A stretch of DNA of 64,000 nucleotides from Lanius collurio (lineage: Eukaryota; Chordata; Aves; Passeriformes; Laniidae): positions 51,550,734 through 51,614,733 of the forward strand of contig JACBWW010000003.1 in NCBI GenBank assembly GCA_020086605.1, read 5' to 3'. Below the pieces are notes generated by a model. That model searched no databases and was not told the DNA's origin. It was given only the letters and a program-made list of their open reading frames with translations. Every line of letters begins with the position of its first letter. Position 1 is the stretch's first letter. Positions 1-13,100 of this stretch are shown here, one piece after another. A program made the position numbers and the translations under genes.

Positions 1-540
1 AAGTATTTGACATTTATGTCAGGATAGATATTAGTAGTGACAGGTTAGACTAAAATGTGAGTGTAGTCATTAAACCCTCATGTTAGGGCAAAACCAAGAA
101 AGATGATTGAGTTAGTACTGTAAGGTAGGACTAAGGACTTTCTGCATGACATCTCTACAGTCACAGCAATGACAATCATTTGTTTGGGATTTCTTTGGAA
201 CAAAGAGTGCTTCATTCTGCATATAAGTTTAAATCATACACACTCATTGTCATAAATGAAGACTGATTTGATTTATTTCAGGAATACTACAGCATAAAAC
301 AACCTTAAAGTAAATATGAGAATATTTTGAGGACAACTTAATTCACAAAAAAAAAAGAAGAGAAAAGCTTGCTTCTTTTTTTATGTCTCTTTTTTTAATT
401 TCTTTTAAACTCTTGTAAACCTTGAAATAAAAGGTTGATTTAATAGTTCTTGCAAAAAAAGTGGATGAATACCACAGTCATCAGAAGTATTAATTTAAAG
501 GTTGATTTAAAAAAGGGAAAGGTTTGCACCCAGGCTCGCC
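1..540. other. AT-rich non-coding sequence
   Basis: Only A/T-rich sequence with short homopolymers is visible (for example the T- and A-runs around 350-400). No gene, RNA or recognisable repeat was seen. Confidence 0.6.
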
Positions 541-1400
541 AGTAATGAGTGATGGGATGGTGTGCCAGAAGTTGAGGAAATGAGCCCTAATGCAATATCT
601 CAGTCTGCTTCATGAGGTGTCAGCTCCAATGTAGTACACCTGAAATGTTTCTACACTATTGCACGTAGCATGAGGAGCAAATGAGAGGATCTTCAGGCTC
701 TGGCCCAGTTCCAGAGACTTGACATTACTGGCATAAGTGAAACCTGATGGGATGAATCCTGTGTCCTTGTTGGATGGTTACAGGCTCTTCAGGAGGGTCA
801 GGAAGGGCAGAAGGAGCTGGGGATTGTCATTGTGTGCAATAGAAGGGTTTGAATATATGGAGCTGACAGTTGTCAGTGGCCCAGTTCAGAGTCTCTGGGT
901 GAGAATCAATGGCCCAACAAGTAATGCAGATGTCATTGTAGGAGTCTGCTGTAGATCTCCCAACCAGGACAATGATGCTCATGAATTTGTTCTTTGAGGA
1001 ACTGAGAGACACTTCCAGGTCAACTGCCCTTGTCCTTATGGAGGACTTCAACTTGCTAGAAGTTAACTGGGAACATCACACAGCTTGTACAACCTGGGCC
1101 AGAAGATTGCTAAAAAACCTGGATGACAGCTTTATGGAAGAGGACCTAAGGGAGTCAACTTGGAAACATGCCCTCCTTGATCTGCTGCTGGTCAACAGAG
1201 TGGATCTCAGGAGCAAGTAGAGATTGGCAGCTGTCTTGGCCATCTTGACCATGAAGCCTGACAGAGTTCAAGAAGAGTTTGGACAGTGCTCTCGAGCACA
1301 TGGTGTAACTCTTGGGGAGGGTCCTGTGAAAGGTTAAGATTTGGACTCGATAATCCTTGTGGGTCCTTTCCAACTCGTCATATTCTGTGATTCTGTAATT
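541..1400 (+). mobile_element. CR1 LINE copy: endonuclease region fused to 3' end, RT missing
   Basis: The left part encodes pieces of a CR1 ORF2 apurinic-type endonuclease. About 737-997 reads LLDGYRLFRRVRKGRR and later LWVRINGPTSNADVIVGVC; a second frame at 972-1220 reads FFEELRDTSRSTALVL, then EDFNLLEVNWEHH and LLDLLLVNRVDL. The usual catalytic-loop GDFN appears as EDFN, and the frame changes around 975-1000, so the copy is dead. From about 1245 the sequence jumps to the CR1 3' untranslated end (GGACTCGATAATCCTTGTGG, then ATTCTGTGATTCTGT near 1382-1396). The roughly 2 kb of reverse transcriptase expected between these parts is absent. Confidence 0.85.
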
Positions 1401-1861
1401 AGGCAATTATCATTTGAAACTTCAAAAATTGTTTCTACACAGTAAATGTGCAGTATTAACAGTTTGGGAAAAGACAATTTAAGTGTTAATGCTGTAAGTG
1501 GTTGGCACTGTGCAACATCGCCTTGCACCTAACATAATGTCCGATTTCAGGTGACTGATATGAAGGTTCATAGCTCATGCCTATTCCAGTAAGTAAAAGG
1601 GGACAGGTCCTGTTGCTTGATAGAGAATAAATGATCCAGTATAATTCATCTCCATACAGTTGTATTGTCTTCCACAGTAAAAAGAAGGTATCTTCCTTCA
1701 TGATGCCTTTGGCCTGTTCTCCTCCTGAGCCACGCTCAGGCGTTGTCTGGGAGGTTGAGGTTTGGTGTGGGATGGACCATGCAAGTGGGAGCCATAACAG
1801 TTAAACCATAGCAGCAGCTGTTCAGCAGTCTGTGCGCTAGTACAGTACCTCACTCAGCTTA
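1401..1861. other. Non-coding, nothing recognised
   Basis: No conserved frame or repeat family was recognised between the CR1 copy and the SINE. Confidence 0.5.
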
Positions 1862-2008
1862 ATTCATTAAAATTAGGCAATATTCTGAGTTGGAAGGGAC
1901 CCACAAGGATATCAAGTCCAACTCTTAAGAGAATGGCCTTCACAGGGATTGAACCCACAGTCTTGGCTTTATTAGTATCATGCTCTAACCAACTGAATTA
2001 ATTACTAT
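1862..2008 (-). mobile_element. tRNA-Ile-derived SINE with CR1 tail (TguSINE1-like)
   Basis: Read on the minus strand, 2008 to about 1936 is a degenerate tRNA-Ile. It has a D-arm/A-box TTAATTCAGTTGGTTAGAGC (functional tRNA-Ile has TTAGCTCAGTTGG), an anticodon loop CTAATAA giving AAT, and a T-arm/B-box GGGTTCAATCC. It runs directly into a CR1-type 3' tail (GTTGGACTTGATATCCTTGT, then TTCCAACTCAGAATATT). A tRNA-Ile head on a CR1-X-like tail is the known structure of the passerine TguSINE1 family. The D-arm substitution and the tail show it is a retroposon and not a working tRNA gene. CR1 machinery would have moved it in trans. Confidence 0.8.
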
Positions 2009-3865
2009 GAATGCCAGTTCTAAGGTCCCTTTGAATAAAGGAAGAAATTAGTGATGAAATATATTTGGCACAGTCCTTATTATGTACACAAAACATTACA
2101 AAATTCAGTTCTTCTGAACATGTAACATAAAGGAAGCCAAGCTCTTCTTCCTAGATTGCAACCCAAATTTATTTCCCCTCAGAATACTGTGCATTTTTTC
2201 CATCTTGTTTTTCTTCTCTTGCTGCCTGTAGCATTGCTCCCACATTCAGGCATATCCATAGCCATTATTTTTAATATTACATTTTAATGAAACCACTTTT
2301 TATTCCATGTACTTAGTTTTTGACCACCTTCATACTCTTCACCTTTTATGTGATGACAGCCATTGTTTCAGCTACCCTTTTATACAAAGAAGCCTAATCA
2401 CATCTTACATATATCTCCAGCATAGGACAGATTGCATATTCTCCAGTTTCAAAGAGCATTGTGATTTCTTATAGCTCAGAGATATTCCTGCTGCTAGAAA
2501 CCAAATTCTTTGTCATAATACATAGTTGAATGTAGACGTCTCCTATGGTTGATGTCTTTGAAAATTGCATTTCCTGCTGAGACAAGTCACTCTTTTTACT
2601 ATAAATGTCTTTTGTGTGATGAAGTTTGCTTAAAAGCATCCAAGCATTTCCCAGAAGCAAGTGTTTAAAGGCAGAATGCAATAAAAAAAAGAGAATTTCA
2701 GCTGGCAAATTTCACTACTGGAAAAAAATGTCTGAGCTGTGGGACCACACATTCTAGAATATTAAAAAGACTTAATCAAGGCAAACCAGCTGTAAATTAA
2801 GGTTGTAACTCTGCAGAAACATAGGGAGACAGAAAAACAAATGAAAGCACTATACAAATCATGAACAAAACACTGACTTTTGTTTAAAATCTGAGATCAG
2901 ACTAGGTGTATATAAAGTAAGATTATACAGGACCATTCACTAAAGGACTTTTTCTAAATCTGTAAGTTTTATCTTTAATAAAAAGAAGAAAATCAGTGTC
3001 ATTATTGCTTCTAGGATAGTAAAGAATTTTACCAACTAGCTAATCTACTTCAGATAATTCCTATTGCAACGGCTGTATCAGGAACAAAGGATTATCACTA
3101 AGAAGAATTTCTTAACATCTCGCAAAATGCAAACAGTCCTATTGAGAGTAAGCATTAACAAAATCACTGTGATGAAGCCCAGTGATCCAATGTCCAGGAG
3201 AGAAGGACATTGTGCTCTAATAAACTTTGATCCATAATATTCCAGAGAGAAACATGGGAAAAGTGTTTGCAGGATATTTGACTGTATAATAGTTCTTTTA
3301 AGAAAATTTAGGTTGTCTGGGAAGATTATATGGTCACTTGTAGCTGCCACAAGAACACATTTCTCCCTTTGTGGATCCTACCCTACGTCAGAAGGTGCAC
3401 AACTTAAAAACTGAGGCTATTCTAACACTTGTGACCCAGCCCAAAATCTTCAACTAAAATTCAGGAAAATAACACATCCACTCTTCTGAGAGAGTAGCTT
3501 AAAACTCTTTCCAAGGCCAAAATTTAAAACATTATTAGTCAAGCCTCTAATGTTATGAAAAGTCTTAATGAATACATGAATGAATGAATTGATAACAGAT
3601 TTTTTTCATGACTTCCAGGTTTGAATCTTTGAGCTTCTTTGTGAGTATTCGTTTAAGACTTTTTCTGAATATAAGAGAACTACACAGTTATCTCAAAAAT
3701 AGAGCCGTTTCATTGGAAGTTACCACAATTGTTTTCTAGTCCTTCTGCCTGACCACTTTAGTACTGACCAAAAGTTAAAGCATGTTATTATGGACATTGT
3801 ACAAATGCCTTTTGAACAGTAACAGCTACTGATGACCTCCTTGTGATGCCTTTTCTAGTATTTGA
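2009..3865. other. AT-rich non-coding sequence
   Basis: No gene or repeat family was recognised. There is a short GAAT/TGAA-type tandem near 3570-3590. The short open frames have no recognisable protein features. Confidence 0.5.
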
Positions 3866-4178
3866 TGATCATCTTAGTAAAGAAATGTTTCCTCACATCA
3901 AGTCTGTACCTTCTCTGATGCAGCTTTGAACCATTTCCTTACACCTGCCTCTGGATATCAGGGAAAAGAGGTCAGCCTGTCCCTCTCCATTTTTCCTCCT
4001 CAGGACGCCATAGCAAATGATGAGGTCATCCTTCAACTTCCTTTTCTTTAAGCTAGAAAAGCCCAAAGTCCTCAGCTGCTGCTGACAGGATGTGCCTACC
4101 AGCCACTTCACCAACCTGGTTGCCCTTCTCTGGACTTCTTCAAGGAACTTAACATCCTCTTTAAACATCATTCAAACA
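3866..4178 (-). mobile_element. CR1 LINE fragment, C-terminal end of ORF2
   Basis: The minus-strand frame 4171-3893 encodes the typical CR1 segment just past the reverse transcriptase, with FLEEVQRRATRLVKWL, LRTLGFSSLKKRKLKDDLI and the usual downstream LFSLISRGR block. It is truncated at both ends and lacks the 3' terminal repeats. It is a neutral relic. Confidence 0.85.
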
Positions 4179-6764
4179 ATGGAAATGTAAGTTATTAAAA
4201 GATGACATTGTTGCCTAAAGATTTGTAGACCCAAATGAAACACCCCCGCACAGTAGATCCAGTACAAAAGCATATGAGTATCAGTCTTATTCACTATAAT
4301 CTGCAGAAGTTGGTAGATGCATTGGAGACTAAAAATATTTTTAGACAAAAATATGGAAACTTTCTTTCATAGGACATCTCTCTTCATTAATATTCTGATT
4401 TGTCTAGACCACCAATATACTTACAATTCTACCAACAGCTGTGGAAAGTGAAGCCTAAAACCTCAACAGTCAAGAGAAATAAGAAATTAGTAGATTTCCA
4501 CTATGTTGTTTCCTTGTATAAATTTATTTCATTCCTATGAACTCTATCAGTTAAAAATGTGTTGGTAGTGTTGTCTGACTTGTTCCTATGTGCAGTGTCA
4601 GATAATAAGCTCAAAGGTTGGATATTTACCCACAGAATAAGAATTGCACTTTGATTAAAGGGGTTGACTGCAATTTATCACCCACAATGTCTCATCTGTA
4701 TTCTGACTGGAATTTACTCTTAGGAGACTCTGTAGCTGGTCTTGTATGGTGACTCTTTTCCAACCGTATTGTAACAAAATTGAGGTTTTCATTGATGTAT
4801 GGTATTGGCATATATGGATGACAGATTTATTTTTTTTTATTATTTGAATTTAAAAGAGTAGAAATTATAAAATTAAGATATATTGGTTAGGAACAAAGAA
4901 TTGCCACAAAATGTTATTTGACAGGGTATTCTCTATTCCTTCAGCCTTTTCCAGACATGGCTGGCAGCATCTCTTCCCTAGAACAAGAACATTCCCATAA
5001 TGAAGCAGCAGCAGCTGGTGGAACTTGGAGAGGTTTGTTATAATTTGGCATTTTCCTCCAAGAGGCATCCAGGTGCCTTTTTTCCAAGTTCTTGCCCTCC
5101 CATTCCTCATTTGGACAGACATTATGGAATAAGTATTAAATGGATGTGAGTTTAAAAATAAAATAAAAATTGTGGTTTGTATCTTTACAGTTTAAAAATG
5201 AACTTCAACATGCAAAACCTAATCCATTTGTTTTAAAAGAGTAATGATGTTTATTCAAACTTACTTTATGTAGATATTGTTATTAAACATTATTATACCT
5301 CAAAATAAACCCAGGGTTTTAAAATAGTAGTTGATTTCATCCAGCACTTTCTAGTTACCATTCTTCGTTGGAACAGAATTGTTTAAATTTTTGACATTTT
5401 CACTCACTAAGGTTAGGAAATGTATGATAGCTATCAGAAAGTAAGATTAGAAATACAGAGAGATGTATTAACAATTCACTTTTAATGGACAGTCACTGCC
5501 TGTTGTATCAATAATGAAATGTAACTTAAATTAATGTTTCAAATGTTCAAATAATGTTTCAACATTTAGGGATACAAAGAAAGGTGTATAAAACCCACAT
5601 TTTTGTAGGGCAATCTAGTCGCACTCCATGTGTATATGGTAAAAACAAACTGTCACTTTAAAAACACATGAAAAGCTTCTTTTTTAACCTTGGAAAGTTT
5701 AATTGAAGTTTTGCATCAATTAAATTTTGTCAATGTATTTGATTATCTCTACGTAGCATCTTTAGTTGAATGGCAGTCTTATACAGCATCATCTCAAGTG
5801 TAGAACTAGGGACAGTATTTGGATCAGAAATCAAACTCTCTGTAAATTAGAATTCATGAATTAGCTCTTAATGTTGCTACCTAGATAAAAGATGATACCT
5901 CATTATAATTTTGGCCCAACAAGAGGATTTCATAAGACAATGAATTTTTAAATTTTATCTTTTTCTGACTAAAAATAGAACCTATACTTGAAGGGATTGG
6001 ACTTCCATTCTGGGAAAGTGATTTATTTCTTGCTTAGGGTGAATAGTATTGTTTTCAAATATATAACCATCTATTAGACAGCAGTTGAAAAGGCATTCAG
6101 GAAAACAGTAAATGAAACGTGTGTTTTACTTTTCCTGTAAGACACAGCTTCAGCTCCATGTTCTAGTCATGTTGCTATTTTCCTTCGTGAATGTTTCATC
6201 ATTCTAGGAGGTGATGGTATTTTTTGTTTTCCAATAATAAATATGAATATTTTTGGTTTTTTATATATATTGAATTAGTTGATTAAATGGCCCCTAATCT
6301 GTCTTTCTCCCTTTTTTTCTTCATATTTTATGAAATAACTTGAAGTCCTCACAGAACAACCTACAAGGATGGAAAGGTTGTCAGACGTGAAGCTGATGAG
6401 AGAGAAGCAAGAGGCATTACTGGGATAGGGCCAGGGCATAGCATGGCTGATGATGATTTCCTGTCCAGGGGTGTACGGACACATAAACCAGATACAGTTT
6501 GAGGACCATCATCTTAGAATGATGTATGAAATACCAGAACTATCTAACCAGTTTAGGCTTGCCATAACAATGTGGAGCCCAGGATATTTAGCTTCCATTG
6601 CTCAAACTGTCTCATTTAACAGTGTCACGATCCAGTTTAAATCCAGAAAAGCAAAGAAAGCAAAGTGTCTGTGCATAAACTAGAAAGAACTTAAACGGTT
6701 CTAAATATTCCCAGAAATGAGATTAAAACCAAACAAGATTAAATATTGTTGCAAAAAAAATGGA
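4179..6764. other. AT-rich non-coding sequence
   Basis: No gene or known repeat was recognised. A moderately GC-richer patch at about 4900-5120 has an 85-codon minus-strand frame, but it resembles no family and has no coding signature. Confidence 0.5.
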
Positions 6765-7553
6765 TGTATTTTATTTAATAGTAGAGAGGCAAAGAAATAG
6801 AAAAAAGAAGTGTGCATGGGGGTTGGGGGACAGGGAGAGGTGACAGGGGTTAGGTGGGAGCATATCAGCCATCCAAGGGTCCCAATGACATCTCATTGCT
6901 CCCCTCCATCTGGTCTGCTGGTGGTGAGGGTCCCCTGTCGCTGCCGTGGCCACGCCACTCCACACCACGGCATGCTGCCACACGCCGCCACTCGCCACAG
7001 AGTACGGAATCCCGTGGGTTGGTATCCACCTTGGGCCAGTTGGGAACACCCTCGTGTGTCCCCATGCAGGGGCTGGCCTGACACTGTCCCTTGCAACACC
7101 GAGGGTCTGTTGCATCATCCCTGGTGCTCTGGTGCAGGCTCTGGGGACCCCTTTGGGGGCCCTGTGATGGGCCCTGTCCCCCCTTCTGCTGTGGATGAGC
7201 TTCTCCCTCATGGTGAGGGCCCCTCAGCTGGGCTCCTCTGCACAGTGGAGGATGGGCAGTCACTGCAGCTCTGACGAGAGGCTTTTCCAAGATACCCAAA
7301 CCTATCCTCCCTCTGCCCTTTGGTGCAGGGTCTGTGGGAGTCTGGCAGCTGATAGCCTTGGGGCTGTGGTCTCCACCCTGGAGGTGTTAAACCTGTGCTC
7401 TGTGACTGTCCCCAGCCCTAAGTTGTTACTTTATCTTATCTCCATCAGCTGGTAGTGTAAGGCCTCAGTCAGGGCCCCATTCAGGCTGTGGTAGTCTTCT
7501 CTGCAGCTTTTGTGATACAGTTTTAAAAGTCCTTTAAGAAAATGTTTAAGTCA
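6765..7553 (-). other. GC-rich island: candidate 3'-terminal exon or retrocopy with 3' UTR
   Basis: This block is sharply GC-richer than its surroundings. On the minus strand a short frame is open from about 7550 to 7434 (about 39 codons) and ends ALTEALHYQLMEIR followed by TAA at 7433-7431. It has protein-like composition, but I do not recognise the protein. About 660 nt downstream, after a GC-rich stretch that would be the 3' UTR, lies a canonical AATAAA (6775-6770). No A-tail follows, so either a real terminal exon (possible acceptor ...TTTTCTTAAAG near 7533) or an old retrocopy that lost its tail fits. Long frames on both strands of the GC-rich part overlap each other and look like low-stop-density artefacts. 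Confidence 0.3.
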
Positions 7554-9799
7554 AAAACTATCATATTTTAGTCTCTGTCAAACAGTAACTCAATTATCTG
7601 AATACTATGCTAATTAGTAAATTTATTTTAGTAAATTTAGTAAATTAGTAAATTTATTCTTGGTATTTTTACCACTTCTTCACTGTTTCTTTTTTGAGAT
7701 ATTTGTAGAGTTGCTGATCAAATTTATGGATCTTTCACTTTTTTTGAAAAATATCTGCCACTACAAATACAACGTCTGCAGAATGGAAGAGCAAGGATTA
7801 CATAAAGAGGATCCAGACATCCAAGAGTCAAAGTTAAAACTAAGAAACAATAAAGTATTACCTCTCTGAAGCATGAAGTTTTAATGTAAATGAAATAGGA
7901 ACTTAGCAACTATTCTTATTCTCACACAAATTTATTAAGTTTATTTGATTAAGCTTATTTAAAATTTTTAAAAAATCATAACTGTCATAAGGACATTCTG
8001 AATATATTAGAAAAACATTAATGATGTTAATTAAATCTCTCTTATATTGTCTGTTAACACACGTGAACTTTGGAAATTTAATTCATCTTTTTTACTCCTT
8101 CCAATTATACCCTACTGAATGTCCTTGCTTAAATTGAATCTTTAAAGTGAAGTTGTATTTTCTTAAACACACATATATACCTATCTTTTTTTGTGATATT
8201 TTCAGTAACATTGGTTCTATTTCAGAAACAAATATACTGTTATTTGAAATCAATCCTTGATTTTTTGATATAATAATAGTCATAATAATATATATATATT
8301 TATTTTTACTGATTTTTTTCTTGTGACATTTTCATTACTCTCACTTGTTTCTAATATGGCGCATGTGAACAGGAAAATTTTACAGTTTTAAAGGATGTTC
8401 CACCTGGTCTTTTTCTCATTGATTATCTTATTGCTTAACCTTTTCTTTAAAAATTAGTTCTAAGCCCTTGACACAAACCACTTTTCTTAACATTTTCATT
8501 TTTCTGTTACATCATTTCCATGGTCTGTGCATTCTTGCATTTTTGTACTTGAATCCTTTTAGAAACGAAATCTTTCTGCAACAGAGCTGAAATTTCTTGC
8601 TCTTAAGTACATTCAAATCCAGGAAATATGGATGAAATTATGCAAATAGTGGGTTTCAAGTTTAAGTGGATTAATTTTAAAAATAGTATATCCCATTTTT
8701 GAGACTGATTTTCTTTACATTTTTTCCAAAGTATTTATATCAAGTAATGCTTTAGAAAATCCCTTTTTCAATTGTTTTTGCCTCTTGGATTTACTATAAA
8801 TGTACATGTGCTTTGAAGAAATCACTTCCTGTAAGCCTTGTTTCTGAATCCTATATTCCTTCATAAAGAAAACATGGAACACAAAATTTGTTTATGCGTA
8901 ATTCATGTTAATCTTTTCAAAGCAACTGCAGAATATAGGTTCTAATCTAATACTGAGTTTGAGATTTTTATTCTCACAATAGATTCACCTTCCTTACACC
9001 TTAGAAGACAGGAAGCAAGACATAAAACATATGATGGCACAGTTGAGTTGTAAAGATTGCTTGGATATTGGAATTGGTAATTTCTCCTAAAGTCTCTTTA
9101 TGATTCTCTTCCACAAGATTTTCTCTCAGCTCAGAGGAACATAGCACAGAGAACATCAAGAGGCTCTAGGTTACAATGAAAACACCTACATCTAATTCTG
9201 AGAAGAAACTAAACCTCAAGTGTCTTAGAAATATGCATTCACTTTTGACACACATTTGGAGTGATTTATCATGCTCTCTGAAGAACTGGTCTGAACCAAA
9301 TCTATTGGTTTAGATGTGGGCTGGATAATGCAGTGCTCCAAACTGAAATTACTTTTTAACAATGTTGAGAGTTGAGTCTTCACTAATGGTCACCCTTGAC
9401 CTTAGATACCTAACAATAATGTATCTGTTGAGGTACATCTATAAATTTCATTTCTCCTCTTGACAAGGTGAAGATCATCATAGAAGTCATGCCTACCTTT
9501 TCCCTCACTCTTCAGGGCAGGAATGGGGTGGGAAAGAGGGATTTCATGCTGCCAAATCCCACAGAGCATGACAGAAACTTCGTGGTGTGCTTGTCAACAT
9601 TTTTCTGGAAAAATTAATAACTTAAAAGGGAAAAAGGTGTTTGGAACTATAAGATTGCAGAATACACTGAAAAGAAAACTAAAAGCCTCTTTGATCAATA
9701 CATGTCATACAAAACAGTAACCAAAACAATAAGGACAAGATAGCCACATCCTAAAATTGTATAACAAAGAAGAACACTTAAGCATGTTCTGGTGACTTT
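7554..9799. other. AT-rich non-coding sequence
   Basis: Very AT-rich, with short TAAAT repeats near 7610-7655 and an (AT)n run near 8288-8300. No gene or mobile element was recognised. Confidence 0.5.
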
Positions 9800-10122
9800 C
9801 CTCAAGGGCTGATATTACACCATTGCTGTTTAACATCTTTGTCAGTGACATGGACAGTGGGATCCAGTGCACCTTCAGCAAGTTTGCCAACAATACCAAA
9901 CTGTGGGATGTGGTCAACACGATGGAGGGAAAGGATGTCATTCAGAGGGACCTGGACAGGCTTGAGAGATGGGCCTGTGCAAATCTCATGATGTTTAACA
10001 AGGCCAAGTGGAAGATCCTGCAGCTGAGATGGGATAATCCAAAATACGAATACAGAGAGACATGGAGAATGGATTGAGAGCAGCCCTGAGTAGAAGGATA
10101 TGGGTGTCCTTACAGTGAAGTA
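9800..10122 (+). mobile_element. CR1 LINE fragment, reverse transcriptase palm
   Basis: The plus-strand frame 9823-10077 contains LFNIFVSDMDSGIQCTFSKF, then ANNTKLWD, DVIQRDLDRLERWACANLMM and FNKAKWKILQL. This is the CR1 RT region around the catalytic FADD box. That box is mutated (FANNT in place of FADDT), so both catalytic aspartates are gone. Truncated at both ends. Confidence 0.9.
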
Positions 10123-13100
10123 AAAATGTCCTCACCCTTTTGAAGCATATACCTGTCTTCTATATCTTATACAAATATTTCACATAATGCATTAAATAAC
10201 TAAATAATTAAATAATGCATTAAATTAAAGCACTGTTTTTGACAGTTTATAACTGAAGGAGAGAAGAGAGATTGTGACAATGTAAAAGGAAATTAGATAT
10301 CATAAAACTTACTTGTTTCTAGAGCAAAAGAAGAAAAGGAATCAAAACCATGATCAAATTGGAATAGTAACTCAATGGTACTTTATAATTGCTTTCTATC
10401 ACTTCCATTAGCAGTGAAGCTCCAAAACACTGATCAAAGCTGATGACTAACACATGCAGCTCAGGCTGCAGCACATTGTTACAAGTTCTCACCCTTGTAA
10501 TAATTGTAGTGCGAGCCAGAATAACGATGAATACTTTTTCTTAAATGTTTTTCCAATCCAGGCAGAGAGGATTAAAATGTCTGGCAGGAATGAGCTGTAT
10601 TAGAACATCAGTGTCAATAGATATATCATGGCCAGTTGCCTGAAATAGAGAAAAATGCTCAGAACATTTTACATTACTACACAATGTAAAAGCATAATTC
10701 AATGTCAAACTCCCGCTCCACAAAGAAGTAGTGTAAACCCTCAACTGACAAATTGCAAACTGAAGCTATTCTAAATTAAACACATTAGCTGATGATATAA
10801 TATGCTTATGACTTTGTCTACTGTGATTTAATATGATTTGACATCAGTAAATTTGTGTTGCTATTAAAATGAAGTAGGTTAAGAATTTAAATTTTCTTTT
10901 TAAAGATGAGGATCCATTGGAACCAAAACTGCCACAAGAATGTGTGCTACAATTAACGAATTATTCATGTGGAAACAAATAAGACAAATATGACTAACAA
11001 ATAGAGATGATGGGTTTTCATATTGGTTGATATTTTTGCATTTGTAAATATAAGTTTTTGACTAAAATCATTAACAAGCTAAATATGGGATTTAAAGTAA
11101 AAACTCAGCTAAAATTTTTGGACAATGAGAATTAATTCTTTGAATAGTAATAGATTTTAAATTTTTAAGCTATTTATTCACATAACTAATGAAAAAACAA
11201 CTGGTTATGGCTACTTAAACTCCACAATGATTTCTAATGAATTTATAGATCAGATTAAGTTCATTTAAATCTGTGATTTTTTTTCTTCCTTCAGATTCAA
11301 TTATAAACTGCTAATTATAATGCAATATGTTACTATGGGATTCTCATTATAGTTCTGGGGAATGTCATTATTTTAATTTGTAAACATAATATGGATATGT
11401 GACTTGCAAGAATTTCAAACTCTGAGTCAGTAAATCATAGAGTACACCACAGAGACTATTTTCTAAATCATCTAGAATACAACATCTAGTATAATACCTA
11501 ATTTTTTGTTTTTGTAAAGAATTTGGGGGGAGAGGGAGGGGGAAATTACATAACCCATCAACATTATCTTTTAGCATAAACATGGTATTTGCTTTCCAGA
11601 ATTCAGAAAAAACTGAAAGGTTTTAAGGAAGTGAATTTAAAGTAGTTTAACTAGAACTTAACAATTTTAATGAAGAAAATAGGGCTCACATTGAACCCTA
11701 CAGAAATAGCTAATCAGAAAAAACACCCTCTGCCTAATACTTCCCGATATTCTACACATATCTTACTAGTTCTATTTGCATGTACAAATATTAATCATGA
11801 GGGAAAATTTGATGGATACTCTTTTAATAAGTAGTTCACAGGAATTTAATTACTTGATTTTAAATATATTTTAATTTCTTTACAGTGTGATTTTCCTGCA
11901 ATATTTTTTTAGTAAAGTGTACAGAGAGAATTCTAGTATTATTTTTTTCTAAATTAAAGAATGATAAATATACTCTCATTTTCTTCAATTAATAGTTTTT
12001 CTAAAAAGTGGAATTTATTTTACCTACTTTGGATATATTAGGAATGCTCAATGTAGTATTCTTTTCTCAGTGCTAAGGGGATAAAATGATAAAATTATGA
12101 TATGTATTTGCTTCTGATGCACTGGGTCAAAGAGAAAACTCATTTTTGCACAGAAAATGCATTGATTATTTTACTCTCAGTACACATCTACATCAGGTCA
12201 GATAACAAACAACCCATTATAAAATGAGTTAGTTAAATTTATACTGCATAGTTATTTCTGCCTTAAAAATCCAAATTCACAGCATTGCTTACATGGTAAA
12301 ATTAAAAGGCAAGAAATCACTTACCGTGGCTTCTGGACTCATATTTAGAGATAGTTCTGTGCATAAGATTGATGTATATTGCCAAAATCACACCGAGATA
12401 CTTTGTTGTTATAGACTCCTCTGTATCATGTCCAATGAATCAAAACTTTAGGGACTACAGGTCTGATATTTTTCATTATTTAATTTAGTGCCTTTTCCTT
12501 CCTCCCCCCCTCCCCCCTTTCTTTCATTTATTTCCTTTTTTCTTTTTTATCTTTCTGTTTCTATACTTCTTTCAGGGTCATGGGAGGATTAATCATCCAC
12601 TTGCTGCTTTTTCTACCCCAAAATTTGTGTTTGGTCAGTTCCTGAGGAGTTTGCATTTCTGTACAGGATTTTGGTGAAGTAGTACGTCAATATTCTGTGA
12701 TCCAGTTGCCCCATACCTGAAAATGCAGACACTGGGCATGTTTTGGCCAAATCTAGCTTTTCCAGATATAAAACAGCTGAATTATGCTGAATATACGTGG
12801 CCGCTTTGTTCTGTAACCACATTCACTGTGTCTAAACTTGAAGATCTAAGCAAGCTCTCAAGAGCCTAGTCTCAGACTAGGGTTCTGACTTTTATATTCT
12901 CTCTTTCCTCCTCTTCTAGCTATGCAGCCAAGCATATAAGGTAGATAAATCTGAAGTTTACTTTGAGGTGATTTTAATAGGAACAAATACTTTTTTATGT
13001 GACAGAGTGACAAAATCTGAATACAAAATATTTTATCTGAAAATCATGTGTGATGTAAGGCAAATCCACCCATACACAGGATATATGTAGAGACAGAAAA

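Noticed and set aside
1936..2008. Possible functional tRNA-Ile gene
   Set aside because: The D-arm and acceptor are mutated and a CR1 tail follows directly, so it is the head of a SINE.
4865..5122. 85-codon minus-strand frame as an exon
   Set aside because: No recognisable family and no splice or poly(A) context.
6771..7299. 144- to 154-codon frames on both strands of the 7-kb GC island as genes
   Set aside because: They overlap in several frames on both strands with low-complexity composition. Only the short frame ending at 7431 looks protein-like.
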